Assembly: GCF_900106015.1 (NCBI RefSeq)
Contig: NZ_LT629797.1
Span: forward strand, 62,001 to 126,000
Source: Pseudomonas sihuiensis
GTDB taxonomy: Bacteria > Pseudomonadota > Gammaproteobacteria > Pseudomonadales > Pseudomonadaceae
Reading direction: 5' to 3'
Length of the DNA stretch: 64,000 bases
In this document: piece by piece, positions 17,696-26,351 of the stretch
Position numbering within the stretch: the first letter of the stretch is position 1
How the letters are laid out: each line of letters opens with the position of its first letter
Position numbers and translations under genes: made by a program
The notes under the pieces: generated by a model
Database searches by the model: none
What the model was told of the DNA's origin: nothing
Seen by the model: only the letters and a program-made list of their open reading frames with translations

Positions 17696-18859
17696 GTGAA
17701 ACCAGTCCCTCGGGCCCTACTGCTAGTGGCCCTGGTGCTGGCGGCGATCAATTTGCGCCCCGGCATCACCTCCCTTGCACCGCTGATCGAACGCATCGCT
17801 GCAGAGCTGTCGCTGAGTCGCAGCTTCATCAGCCTGACCACGGCCTTGCCGGTGTTGTGCATGGGCCTGCTCGCACCGCTGGCGCCGCGCCTGGCCATGC
17901 GCTGGGGGCTCGAACGCACCATCGTGCTCTGCCTTGGGCTGATCGGCCTGGCGCTGCTGGCACGTCTGGCCGCGCACCAGAGTGCGGTGTTGATCGGCAG
18001 CGCCATTGCCCTGGGCGCTGGCATCGCGGTCGCCGGGCCGTTGTTGTCGGGATTCATCAGGCGTCACTTCGCCAGCCAGATGGGGCGCGTGGTGGGCTGG
18101 TATTCACTGGGTATGGCCATTGGTGGGGCTGGTGGCGCAGTGCTCACCGCGCCGGCCACCGCGTTGTTCGGTGACGCCTGGCACCTGGGCCTGGCGGTAT
18201 GGGCGGCACCTGCGCTGTTCGGGGTCATGCTCTGGCTGTGGCTGCCCAACCAGGCGGGTGCTGCCAATGAGCAGGAAAGCGGTGGCCTGCCCTGGCGGCA
18301 GCCGCGCGCGTGGCTGATCAGTTGCTTCTTCGCCATTCAAGCGGGCTTGTTCTATGCCATCGCGACCTGGGCCGTGGCGCGTTATCACGAAGCGGGGCTG
18401 AGCATGCTGCGCAGCAACTCGCTGCTTAGTCTGGCCATGCTCATGGGGCTGCCCAGCTCGTTCCTGCTGCCCTGGCTGGCGCAGCGCTACAACGCGCGTT
18501 ATCCGCTACTGTTGGCTTGCGGTGCGGTCACCTGCGGTTGCCTGGCGATGGTCACCTTTATGCCGCGTTTCGTTCCGGAACTGTGGGCGGTGATCCTGGG
18601 TTTTTCGCTGGGCGGCTCCTTCGCCCTGTCGCTGGTGCTACCGCTCTACGAAGCCGGCTCGCCGATGGCTGTCAGCCGCTGGACGGCGATGATGCTGTTC
18701 ACCGGTTACAGCCTGGGTTGCCTGACGCCCATTCTCACCGGCTTGGCGCGCGACCTGTCCGGCAGCTACCGTCTGCCGTTTGCAGTGCTCACTGCGTTGG
18801 CGCTGGTGATGACGCTGGTGGCGTGGTTGCTGGGGTGTAGCAGACGTCAGCCTCGCTGA
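17696..18859 (+). CDS. CynX/NimT-type MFS transporter
   Basis: 387 residues, about twelve membrane segments, with the subfamily N-terminal motif INLRPGITSLAPL (about 19-31). CynX is linked to cyanate transport in E. coli and NimT to 2-nitroimidazole resistance, but most relatives are uncharacterised. No cynS/cynT genes are near, so cyanate transport is not supported by context. The GTG start at 17696 gives the standard family length. Confidence 0.82.
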   Translation: MKPVPRALLLVALVLAAINLRPGITSLAPLIERIAAELSLSRSFISLTTALPVLCMGLLAPLAPRLAMRWGLERTIVLCLGLIGLALLARLAAHQSAVLIGSAIALGAGIAVAGPLLSGFIRRHFASQMGRVVGWYSLGMAIGGAGGAVLTAPATALFGDAWHLGLAVWAAPALFGVMLWLWLPNQAGAANEQESGGLPWRQPRAWLISCFFAIQAGLFYAIATWAVARYHEAGLSMLRSNSLLSLAMLMGLPSSFLLPWLAQRYNARYPLLLACGAVTCGCLAMVTFMPRFVPELWAVILGFSLGGSFALSLVLPLYEAGSPMAVSRWTAMMLFTGYSLGCLTPILTGLARDLSGSYRLPFAVLTALALVMTLVAWLLGCSRRQPR

Positions 18860-18933
18860 AGAATTGGCAGCAGTTCCTTTCTTGCCCAGGCGTGCTGTGT
18901 TAGAAGGCGTTCTGCTTTTTCAGGAGTGCCGGT

Positions 18934-19362
18934 GTGGAGTCCGAATCCATCGTCTATGGCTGCATCCGCGACTGGCCCTCGGATGACCCCGAGCAACGTC
19001 GCCTGCGCCGTGAAACCAATCATGGCGTGCTGGCCGAATTGCCGGCCGGTGAGCTCTGGCCGTTTCTTGGTCGTGAAATGTTCTCCTTCTGCGATCTACC
19101 CGGTGCCGGCTTGTACCAGACCCAGGTGATCCACTTCGGCGCCAGCTATGGCGCGATCGAGTACGAATGGAACCTGTGGATCGAAGCCTTCGAGGCGCTG
19201 CTCAAGCGTCTGTACTGGGCCTGCGCGGTGGTGCATCTGGAAACCGAACTCAACGGCATGCATACCTTTCGCTGGGAGTCCGATAGCGGCTTTCATAGTC
19301 CGCAGGAAGGTGGGCTACGCGTGCGTTGCGCCTGGGAGCGCGAAGGCGCTTTGCGCGGTTAG
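18934..19362 (+). CDS. Conserved hypothetical protein
   Basis: 142 residues starting at GTG 18934 behind CAGGAG. Soluble, acidic, rich in aromatic residues, with no signal peptide or motif I recognise. It ends 9 bp before the YnfA gene and both have good ribosome sites, so they are likely co-transcribed. I recall a similar hypothetical next to ynfA in P. aeruginosa; no function is offered. Confidence 0.7.
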   Translation: MESESIVYGCIRDWPSDDPEQRRLRRETNHGVLAELPAGELWPFLGREMFSFCDLPGAGLYQTQVIHFGASYGAIEYEWNLWIEAFEALLKRLYWACAVVHLETELNGMHTFRWESDSGFHSPQEGGLRVRCAWEREGALRG

Positions 19363-19371
19363 GAGGCGAGG

Positions 19372-19704
19372 ATGATCAACTATCTATGGTTTCTGTTGGC
19401 GGCCCTGTTCGAGATCGCCGGCTGTTATGCCTTCTGGATGTGGCTGCGGCTTGATCGCAGCGCCTGGTGGATCGCGCCCGGGCTGCTCAGCCTGGCGCTG
19501 TTCGCACTGATTCTGACCCGCGTCGAAGCCTCCTTCGCTGGTCGCGCGTATGCCGCCTATGGCGGTGTCTATATCGTCGCTTCGCTGGTGTGGCTGGCCT
19601 TGATTGAAAAGACCCGGCCAATGCTCAGCGACTGGTTGGGTGCTGCGCTGTGTCTGGCGGGGGCTTTGATCATCCTGCTGGGACCGCGGCTACATTCCTC
19701 CTGA
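19372..19704 (+). CDS. YnfA family (UPF0060) membrane protein
   Basis: 110 residues with four membrane segments and the family signatures [10 protein letters not shown] (about 13-22) and [10 protein letters not shown] (about 60-69). It resembles small multidrug resistance proteins in fold; YnfA homologues have been linked to efflux in enterobacteria. GGAGG sits ahead of ATG 19372. Confidence 0.88.
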   Translation: MINYLWFLLAALFEIAGCYAFWMWLRLDRSAWWIAPGLLSLALFALILTRVEASFAGRAYAAYGGVYIVASLVWLALIEKTRPMLSDWLGAALCLAGALIILLGPRLHSS

Positions 19705-19737
19705 TCTGCTTATAAGCATAGGAAGTAAAAAGTTCCG

Positions 19738-19757
19738 CTGTCATCAAATCTTTATAT
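19738..19757 (+). promoter_or_regulatory. Candidate Pho box upstream of the OprO/OprP-type porin
   Basis: CTGTCAT at 19738-19744 exactly matches a PhoB half-site, followed 11 bp on by the poorer TCTTTAT. It lies about 105 bp before the porin start, in the only intergenic space available. One perfect and one degenerate half-site is not decisive. Confidence 0.45.
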
Positions 19758-19862
19758 ATCGGCAACTGAGCTGAAATAACCCCTCGCCAAGATTCCCCCC
19801 AACACGAACGAGCCCATTGCTCGGGTGTTTTCAACACTTAAAGTCCAACAGGGGAATCCTCG

Positions 19863-21167
19863 ATGATCCGTAAGCACTTCGCCGGTTTCGCAGCCAGCGC
19901 CCTGGCTCTGGCCGTCTCCGCCCAGGCTTTCGCCGGTACCGTCACCACTGACGGCGCCGATCTCGTGATCAAGACCAAAGGCGGCCTGGAAGTCGCTACC
20001 ACCGACAAGGCGTTCAGCTTCAAGCTGAGCGGCAAGCTGCAGTGGGACGCTACTCAATTCGATGGTCTGATGGCTGCCGATCAGAACAAGCCGTTCGACG
20101 ATACCTTCAACACCTTCATCCGTCGCGGTGAGTTCGGCCTCGAAGGCACCGCCTACAGCGATTGGGACTGGGGTCTTCGCCTGAGCTACGACGAAGCCGA
20201 TGACACCAGTGTCGACCGCGCTTTCATCGCCTACACCGGCCTGGACATCGGTACCTTCACCGTCGGCCGTTTCGGCGTTGACTACGGCCTGGAAAACACC
20301 ACCAGCTCTTCCTGGATCACCGCCATCGAACGTCCGTTCATGTACGACTTCCTCAATGGTGATGAGGACACTCAGTTCGGCGTCAACTTCAAACACTCCG
20401 GTGACAACTACGGCCTGATGGCTCAGGTTGCCACCTACGAAGGTGACAACAACTACAAGAGCGAGGACAACGACGAGCTGTACGGCTATACCCTTCGCGC
20501 TCACTGGGCTCCGTACCTCAATGGCACTGACGTCATTCACCTCGCTGCCAACTACCACAACAGCGAGTCCGACGATAACCGTGCTCGCGCTCGCACCCGC
20601 ATGGGTATCCGTAGCGACAACGACTTCCGCCTGACCTTTGGCGACGTGCGCGTGGCTGACAAGGACGTTGAATGGGTGCTGGAGTCCGGTGCTCAGTTCG
20701 GCTCTTTCCGTGCGCAGGCTGAGTACTTCCAGCGTCAGATCAGTGGTGAAACTCTGGCCGGTGCGAAATCCGACGTCGACCTCAGCGGTTACTACGCTCA
20801 GGTTTCCTACATGTTCAACGGCGTGCGCCAGTACAAGGCTGCTGACGGTAAGTGGGACAAGCCGGACAACATGAAAGGTTCCTGGGAAGTCTTCGCCCGT
20901 TACGAAAGCACCACAATCGATTCCGATGCGGGCGCCATTCCGGGCAACCTGGGTCTGGCCGGTATCGTGGCTGACGACGTGAACGATGAGTTCGAGACCA
21001 AGGCCATGGTGGTGGGTGTGAACTACTTCGTTACCCCGTCCGTCCGTACCAGCCTGAACTACGTCGATTACCAGGTGGACAACATCAACACCTCCAACCA
21101 GGTCGGTGGCAAGAGCGTGCAGGATGACGGCAAGGCAATCGTAGGTCGCCTGCAGTACGTGTTCTAA
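19863..21167 (+). CDS. OprO/OprP-family phosphate-selective porin
   Basis: 434-residue outer-membrane trimeric porin for phosphate or pyrophosphate. Signal peptide about 1-24 (SAQAFA), then the conserved N-terminus GTVTTDGADLVIKTKGGLEV shared with P. aeruginosa OprP/OprO, and a C-terminal phenylalanine (RLQYVF) for BAM-assisted insertion. Frequent codons and a strong RBS (AGGGGAA) suggest high expression when induced. Whether it prefers orthophosphate (OprP-like) or pyrophosphate (OprO-like) cannot be decided by eye. A possible Pho box lies upstream and a strong terminator follows. Confidence 0.9.
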   Translation: MIRKHFAGFAASALALAVSAQAFAGTVTTDGADLVIKTKGGLEVATTDKAFSFKLSGKLQWDATQFDGLMAADQNKPFDDTFNTFIRRGEFGLEGTAYSDWDWGLRLSYDEADDTSVDRAFIAYTGLDIGTFTVGRFGVDYGLENTTSSSWITAIERPFMYDFLNGDEDTQFGVNFKHSGDNYGLMAQVATYEGDNNYKSEDNDELYGYTLRAHWAPYLNGTDVIHLAANYHNSESDDNRARARTRMGIRSDNDFRLTFGDVRVADKDVEWVLESGAQFGSFRAQAEYFQRQISGETLAGAKSDVDLSGYYAQVSYMFNGVRQYKAADGKWDKPDNMKGSWEVFARYESTTIDSDAGAIPGNLGLAGIVADDVNDEFETKAMVVGVNYFVTPSVRTSLNYVDYQVDNINTSNQVGGKSVQDDGKAIVGRLQYVF

Positions 21168-21195
21168 GCAATACCTTCATCCGTTGCTCCTGATT

Positions 21196-21224
21196 GAGCC
21201 CCGCCAATGGCGGGGCTTTTTTAT
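21196..21224 (+). terminator. Rho-independent terminator after the OprO/OprP-type porin
   Basis: AGCCCCGCC-AAT-GGCGGGGCT followed by six Ts; a 9-bp GC-rich stem with a 3-base loop, 30 bp after the stop codon. Confidence 0.92.
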
Positions 21225-21249
21225 CGCCAAGTCCTTTGGAGATGTTTCG

Positions 21250-22179
21250 ATGCGTCAAATCACTTTGATACTGGTTGCGCTCGGCCTGAGTTCGACCGTC
21301 CTGGCCCAGGATTACAGTGCAGCCAAGCCCGGTGAGTTGCTTCAGGTGCCGCTGCAAGCGTTGCACCCGACCCAGGCTGCGGTTGGGTATGACCAGATCT
21401 ACTACAAGCTCGGCCGCTTCGCGCAAGAGCGCAATAAACTGTTCGACGAATATTGCGAGGCCAACGGGCAGGGCGAGAGTGCCAATGTGCCGGGTGACGC
21501 CGACCTGCGGAAACCGGAAAGTTTCACCTGCCAGGATAAGGTCGGTGCTCGTAGCAGCGAGATGAAAACCGTGGTCATCGGCCCCGAAGGCAAGTTGTTC
21601 CTTACCGATGGTCATCACACTTTCACCGTGCTTATGGAGCATCCCAAGGGCGGTGAAAATCTGAACATGTGGGTGCGGGTGACTGACAACTTCAGTGACA
21701 GCGCTGACATGGCCAGCTTCTGGCAACGCATGGCGCAGGCGCGCAAGGTCTGGCTCAAGGACGGCAACGGCCAGGCCATTGATCCTCAACAGATACCGAG
21801 CCAGCTCGGTTTGCAGCATCTGGCCAACGACCCCTATCGAGCGCTGGTGTACTTCACTCGCGAGGTGGGTTACGACAAGCCGCGTTCTGGCGAAGTGGCC
21901 CCTGAGTTTCTGGAGTTCTATTGGGGCAACTGGCTGCGTTCGGTGATGTCGCTGGATACATATGACCTAAGTGACCGTGGCGATTACCGCGATGCGGTCG
22001 AAATTGCTGCGAAGAAGATGGTGGCGCTCGCGCCGGAAGACGAAGTCGGCAACAGTGGATTCAAGGCCCGTGAACTGGGTGGTTATTCGTCGATGGATCG
22101 CAAGGAGCTGAACAAAGTAGCCGGTCGCAAGCTGAACTATGCCACCAGCTACAAGAAGGCTCTAGCCGGGGAAAGTTGA
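21250..22179 (+). CDS. Secreted ParB/Srx-fold (ParBc_2-like) protein
   Basis: 309 residues from ATG 21250 (RBS TTGGAG). A clear Sec signal peptide (1-19, ending VLA) makes this a periplasmic or secreted protein, which is unusual for a ParB-type fold. The ParB/sulfiredoxin signature region is visible: VPLQALHPTQAAVGYDQI near residues 34-51 and the DGHHTFTVL motif near 118-126. The remainder is a helical domain of unknown role. It sits between the phosphate porin and the periplasmic pyrophosphatase, and ends at a bidirectional terminator. Function unknown; nuclease, ATPase or phosphotransfer roles are possible for the fold. Confidence 0.75.
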   Translation: MRQITLILVALGLSSTVLAQDYSAAKPGELLQVPLQALHPTQAAVGYDQIYYKLGRFAQERNKLFDEYCEANGQGESANVPGDADLRKPESFTCQDKVGARSSEMKTVVIGPEGKLFLTDGHHTFTVLMEHPKGGENLNMWVRVTDNFSDSADMASFWQRMAQARKVWLKDGNGQAIDPQQIPSQLGLQHLANDPYRALVYFTREVGYDKPRSGEVAPEFLEFYWGNWLRSVMSLDTYDLSDRGDYRDAVEIAAKKMVALAPEDEVGNSGFKARELGGYSSMDRKELNKVAGRKLNYATSYKKALAGES

Positions 22180-22191
22180 AGGCTGTAATTG

Positions 22192-22223
22192 AAAAGGCCC
22201 AGCACTTGGCCGGGCCTTTTTTA
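22192..22223. terminator. Bidirectional terminator between the ParB-fold gene and ppa
   Basis: AAAAGGCCC...GGGCCTTTTTT with a T-run on the plus strand and A-run at the other side; it serves the convergent genes ending at 22179 (+) and 22232 (-). Confidence 0.88.
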
Positions 22224-22231
22224 GCGGTTAC

Positions 22232-22834
22232 TCAGTTGTTCTTGTAGTTGTCCAGCGCCTTCTGGATCATCTGGCGGGCTTCGGCGGCGTTGCCATAGCC
22301 ATTGAGTTCGACTTTCTTGCGGCCTTCTGGCAGTTGCTTGTAAACGCGGAAGAAAGCCTCGATGCGCTGGCGCTCGATCAAGGGCAGGTCATCAATATCC
22401 TTGATGTTGTCGTAAGTCGGATCGATATCACTGCTGGGCACGCCAATGATTTTCTCGTCCGCTTCACCGCCGTCGATCATCTTCAGATAGCCGATCGGAC
22501 GGAACTTGATGAGGACGCCTGGATGAAGAGGCTCGCGAGTTAGCACCAGACCGTCCAATGGGTCGTTGTCGCCGCCTAGTGTGCGAGACAGCGAGCCGTA
22601 GTTGGCAGGGTAGACAACAGGCATGGACTGGAAGCGATCGACGAAGACCAGACCTTCTTCGTTGATTTCATATTTGATGAAGCTGCCTGCCGGGATTTCC
22701 ACCGCCATGTGAACGTTGTTCGGTGCGTCTTCTGCCTGACTCGCGTGAAAGGGATGAGTGATCGACTTCTGGGCGAGGGCAGTGCCACTGCCGAGCAACA
22801 ACGCGACTCCGAGGGCGAGAAGGGACTTTTGCAT
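22232..22834 (-). CDS. ppa: Exported family I inorganic pyrophosphatase
   Basis: Hydrolyses pyrophosphate to two phosphates. All residues of the family I active site can be read by analogy with E. coli PPase: KYE (54-56), Arg67, the signature DNDPLD (89-94), Asp121, Asp126 and Lys128, and YKQ near 165. Unlike the cytosolic housekeeping enzyme, it begins with a clear signal peptide (about 1-21, ending ALA or ALAQ), so it should work in the periplasm. The ATG at 22834 has TAGGAG ahead. It is convergent with the ParB-fold gene and near the phosphate/pyrophosphate-type porin. Confidence 0.93.
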   Translation of the reverse strand: MQKSLLALGVALLLGSGTALAQKSITHPFHASQAEDAPNNVHMAVEIPAGSFIKYEINEEGLVFVDRFQSMPVVYPANYGSLSRTLGGDNDPLDGLVLTREPLHPGVLIKFRPIGYLKMIDGGEADEKIIGVPSSDIDPTYDNIKDIDDLPLIERQRIEAFFRVYKQLPEGRKKVELNGYGNAAEARQMIQKALDNYKNN

Positions 22835-22936
22835 GGATAACTCCTATACAGAGCTCAAGGTTATAAGGGTTGGCCTCCTCATATTGCGGGTGCATTGTTA
22901 GAGATATATTGCAGTCTGGCTTCTGGGACTCAGGTC

Positions 22937-24070
22937 ATGCCCCTCACCATCATCGACTCGCTTCATGCTGTATCCGCGGACGTATGGGACGGACTGCTGG
23001 CGCAGCCACAACCCTTTCTGCGTCATGCCTTTCTCAGTGCGCTGGAGGACAGCGGCAGCGTTGGCGGCCGCAGTGGTTGGCAGCCCTCACACCGGCTTTG
23101 GTGCGATGAGCACGACAACGTGCAGGCGGCGCTACCGGCTTATCTGAAGCAGCACTCCTACGGCGAATACGTGTTCGATCACGGCTGGGCTGACGCCTGT
23201 CGCCGTGCCGGAATCGGTTACTACCCCAAGCTGTTGGGCGCCGTGCCGTTCTCGCCGGTGAGCGGGGCGCGCTTGCTGGGGGATGCCCATGCGGCCGGGC
23301 AGTTGCTCGACGCGCTGACGGCCGGTTTGAGCGAGGAAGAGTTGTCGAGCCTGCATATCAACTTCACCAGTCCGGCCTGTGATGCCGTCATGATGCGACG
23401 ACCGGGGTGGCTGGAGCGCTTGGGTTGCCAGTTCCATTGGCACAATCGGGGTTACCGGGATTTCCAGGACTTTCTCGATGCGCTCAGCTCGCGCAAACGT
23501 AAGCAGATGCGCAAGGAACGTGAACAGGTGGCGGGGCAGGGCATCGAGTTCGACAGGCGTCTGGGCCGCGAATTGAGCGAGGCGGACTGGGATTTCGTCT
23601 ATCACTGCTACGCCAACACCTACCACGTGCGTGGCCAGGCGCCCTATCTGACGCGGGACTTTTTCAGCCTGCTGGCTGAGCGTATGCCCGAGATGATTCG
23701 GGTGGTGTTCGCGACGCAGCATGGCCGCGCGCTGGCCATGGCCTTCAGCCTGGTCGATGGCGATACCTTCTATGGCCGCTACTGGGGTTGTCTGGCCGAA
23801 TTCGATCGGCTGCATTTCGAAACCTGCTTCTATCAGGGCATGGAGCTGGCCATCTCCGAAGGTCTGCAGCGCTTCGATGCCGGGGCGCAGGGCGAGCACA
23901 AACTGATCCGAGGCTTCGAGCCGGTTCTCACCCGCTCTTGGCACTATCTCCGTCACCCGGGACTGCATGCTGCCGTTGCCGACTTTCTCGAGCAGGAGCG
24001 CTCTGGCGTGCGGGTTTACGCGCAAGAGGCGCGGAGCTATCTGCCTTTTCGCCAGCCTGACAACGGCTGA
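22937..24070 (+). CDS. FemAB-like GNAT-fold acetyltransferase (COG3146/PF04339 type)
   Basis: 377 residues. Family landmarks include HAFLSALEDSG (about 29-39), PAYLKQHSYGEYVFDHGWADA (in two blocks), YYPKLLGAVPFSPV and the C-terminal RGFEPVLTRSWHYL. The name peptidoglycan-biosynthesis-like is by fold; the substrate is unknown. I use ATG 22937 because the 14-codon extension lacks a ribosome site. Monocistronic, divergent from ppa. Confidence 0.82.
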   Translation: MPLTIIDSLHAVSADVWDGLLAQPQPFLRHAFLSALEDSGSVGGRSGWQPSHRLWCDEHDNVQAALPAYLKQHSYGEYVFDHGWADACRRAGIGYYPKLLGAVPFSPVSGARLLGDAHAAGQLLDALTAGLSEEELSSLHINFTSPACDAVMMRRPGWLERLGCQFHWHNRGYRDFQDFLDALSSRKRKQMRKEREQVAGQGIEFDRRLGRELSEADWDFVYHCYANTYHVRGQAPYLTRDFFSLLAERMPEMIRVVFATQHGRALAMAFSLVDGDTFYGRYWGCLAEFDRLHFETCFYQGMELAISEGLQRFDAGAQGEHKLIRGFEPVLTRSWHYLRHPGLHAAVADFLEQERSGVRVYAQEARSYLPFRQPDNG

Positions 24071-24537
24071 TCGAGCGATCAGGTTATCGGCGAAGGGCCG
24101 AAACAGCTGTTTGCCGGAAGTTCCCCAAGTCGGAGATTTCTGTAAAAACTCCAGAGCTTTCAGCAAGAAGCCCGCTCGCTTCTGCCACTAAATTCCGCCC
24201 TTCACTTTCGTTACGACCGTTTTTGTCTGCGTCTATTGGTCAGACCAGCATTGCTGGGCTAGACCGATAAGAGAGGTTCATGCAGTCGAACTGTGATGGT
24301 AACGCGATTCGGTGGCCGCAGGCGCAAGCCAGGGAGGTCAGGGAAAGTGCCCAGGCACTTGCCGATGCAGTGACGAGGTGGTGGAGGTTTCACTGCACCG
24401 GTATCTGCCTTGATCGTGCCCACTCGATATCGGTGTGACGAGGAAGAGACCGGAGCCCCGCATCCGCAAAAGCGGGTGCACTTTGCCAATCAGGGCACGG
24501 TGCCCGAGAACAACAAACGAGAGGGGAGCCCCCCAAA
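24071..24537. other. putP leader region with several palindromes
   Basis: 466 bp without a gene. I see small inverted repeats at 24067-24082 (CTGATCG..CGATCAG), 24239-24266 (GGTC..GACC, imperfect), 24345-24360 (AAGTGCC CA GGCACTT) and 24493-24505 (GGGCAC G GTGCCC). They could be operators or leader structure for putP. I could not place a reliable -35/-10 pair. Confidence 0.5.
24509..24516 (+). promoter_or_regulatory. Candidate Hfq/Crc (CA) motif in the putP leader
   Basis: AACAACAA, matching AANAANAA, ends 4 bp before the purine-rich RBS (GAGGGGAG) of putP, 22 bp before the ATG. Position and sequence fit translational catabolite repression by Hfq/Crc. Confidence 0.55.
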
Positions 24538-26022
24538 ATGACAGCTAATACTCCAATGCTCGTCACCTTCGTGGTGTACATCGCAGCCATGGTGCTGATC
24601 GGCCTGATCGCCTATCTTCGTACCAAGAACCTTTCCGACTACATCCTCGGTGGCCGTAGCCTCGGTAGCTTCGTTACCGCATTGTCCGCCGGCGCCTCCG
24701 ACATGAGTGGCTGGCTGCTCATGGGCTTGCCGGGCGCGATCTTCGTCGCCGGCATCTCGGAAAGCTGGATCGCCATCGGTCTGGTGATCGGCGCCTACCT
24801 CAACTGGTTGTTCGTCGCCGGCCGTCTGCGCGTGCAGACCGAGCACAACGGCAACGCCCTGACCCTGCCTGACTACTTCACCAATCGCTTCGAAGACAAC
24901 AGCCGCATCCTGCGCATCTTCTCGGCACTGGTGATCCTGGTGTTCTTCACCATCTACTGCGCTTCTGGCGTGGTGGCCGGTGCTCGCCTGTTCGAAAGCA
25001 CCTTCGGCATGTCCTACGAGACCGCGCTGTGGGCCGGCGCCGCGGCGACCATCGCCTACACCTTCATCGGTGGCTTCCTGGCAGTGAGCTGGACCGACAC
25101 CGTGCAGGCCACGCTGATGATCTTCGCGCTGATCCTGACCCCGATCGTGGTGATGATCGCCACCGGTGGCTTCGACCCGGCCATGGTCGCCATCGAGGCG
25201 GTCGACGCCACCAACTTCGATATGCTCAAGGGCGTTACCTTCGTTGGTGTGATCTCGCTGATGGCCTGGGGGCTGGGCTACTTCGGCCAGCCGCACATTC
25301 TGGCGCGCTTCATGGCCGCCGATTCGGTCAAGTCGATCCCGGCTGCCCGCCGTATCTCCATGACCTGGATGATCCTGACCCTGGCGGGTGCCGTTGCCGT
25401 AGGTTTCTTCGGTATCGCCTACTTCGCGGCACACCCAGAAGTGGCGGGCCCGGTCGCCGAGAACCCGGAGCGCGTGTTCATCGAGCTGGCCAAGCTGCTG
25501 TTCAACCCCTGGATCGCCGGTATCCTGCTGTCCGCCATCCTGGCTGCGGTGATGAGCACCCTGAGCTGCCAGCTGCTGGTGTGCTCTAGTGCGCTGACCG
25601 AAGACTTCTACAAGGCTTTCCTGCGTAAGGACGCCTCGCAGACCGAGCTGGTCTGGGTCGGTCGCGCCATGGTGCTGCTGGTCGCGTTCATCGCCATCGC
25701 CCTGGCGGCCAACCCGGAAAACCGCGTACTGGGTCTGGTGTCCTATGCCTGGGCCGGCTTCGGCGCTGCGTTCGGTCCGGTGGTCATTCTGTCTCTGCTG
25801 TGGAAGGGCATGACCCGCAATGGCGCCCTGGCTGGCATGCTGGTTGGTGCCGCCACCGTGATCGTGTGGAAAAACTGGATTGGTCTGGGTCTGTACGAGA
25901 TCATTCCGGGCTTCATCCTCGCTACCCTGGCCATCGTCATCTTCAGCCGTATCGGTCAGGCTCCGAGCCAGTCGATGCTGAGCCGCTTCGACAAGGCCGA
26001 GAGCGAATACAAGTCGGCATAA
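24538..26022 (+). CDS. putP: Sodium/proline symporter PutP
   Basis: 494-residue member of the SSS family with about thirteen membrane segments. PutP hallmarks include LGGRSLGSFVTALSAGASDMSGWLLMGLPG (split here over residues 37-66), the sodium-site region around TM1-TM2 and the later SAILAAVMSTLSCQLLVCSS. It imports proline as carbon and nitrogen source or osmolyte. No putA lies next to it in this window. A perfect terminator follows. Confidence 0.95.
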   Translation: MTANTPMLVTFVVYIAAMVLIGLIAYLRTKNLSDYILGGRSLGSFVTALSAGASDMSGWLLMGLPGAIFVAGISESWIAIGLVIGAYLNWLFVAGRLRVQTEHNGNALTLPDYFTNRFEDNSRILRIFSALVILVFFTIYCASGVVAGARLFESTFGMSYETALWAGAAATIAYTFIGGFLAVSWTDTVQATLMIFALILTPIVVMIATGGFDPAMVAIEAVDATNFDMLKGVTFVGVISLMAWGLGYFGQPHILARFMAADSVKSIPAARRISMTWMILTLAGAVAVGFFGIAYFAAHPEVAGPVAENPERVFIELAKLLFNPWIAGILLSAILAAVMSTLSCQLLVCSSALTEDFYKAFLRKDASQTELVWVGRAMVLLVAFIAIALAANPENRVLGLVSYAWAGFGAAFGPVVILSLLWKGMTRNGALAGMLVGAATVIVWKNWIGLGLYEIIPGFILATLAIVIFSRIGQAPSQSMLSRFDKAESEYKSA

Positions 26023-26039
26023 CCGTGCCTGCCTGACCC

Positions 26040-26075
26040 AAAGGCGATGACTGCTTGGCAGTCATCGCCTTTTTC
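26040..26075 (+). terminator. Terminator after putP
   Basis: AAGGCGATGACTGC-TTG-GCAGTCATCGCCTT followed by TTT; a 14-bp perfect stem beginning 18 bp after the putP stop. Confidence 0.93.
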
Positions 26076-26123
26076 GTTGTTGGAGCCCTAAGATATGCCC
26101 ACCCTTTTTCGACGGATGCTTCC

Positions 26124-26336
26124 ATGACCAGCAACGACCCGCTCCACGGCCTGACCCTGCAGGCGATTCTCACCGCTCTGGTGGAGCGCATCGGCTGGGA
26201 GGGGTTGGCCCGTCAGGTCGATGTTCGCTGTTTCAAGCACGAGCCGAGCATCAAATCGAGCCTGACCTTTCTGCGCAAGACGCCCTGGGCGCGGGCCAAG
26301 GTCGAGGAACTCTATCTGCAGCAGTTCAAGTCCTGA
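26124..26336 (+). CDS. VF530 family (DUF2132) DNA-binding-like protein
   Basis: 70 residues with the family motif [13 protein letters not shown] at the N-terminus and [20 protein letters not shown] in the middle. VF530 proteins have a SAP-like fold thought to bind DNA; the role is unknown. I start at ATG 26124; the 23-codon upstream extension runs through the putP terminator. Confidence 0.88.
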   Translation: MTSNDPLHGLTLQAILTALVERIGWEGLARQVDVRCFKHEPSIKSSLTFLRKTPWARAKVEELYLQQFKS

Positions 26337-26351
26337 GGTCGTTCACCCCCA

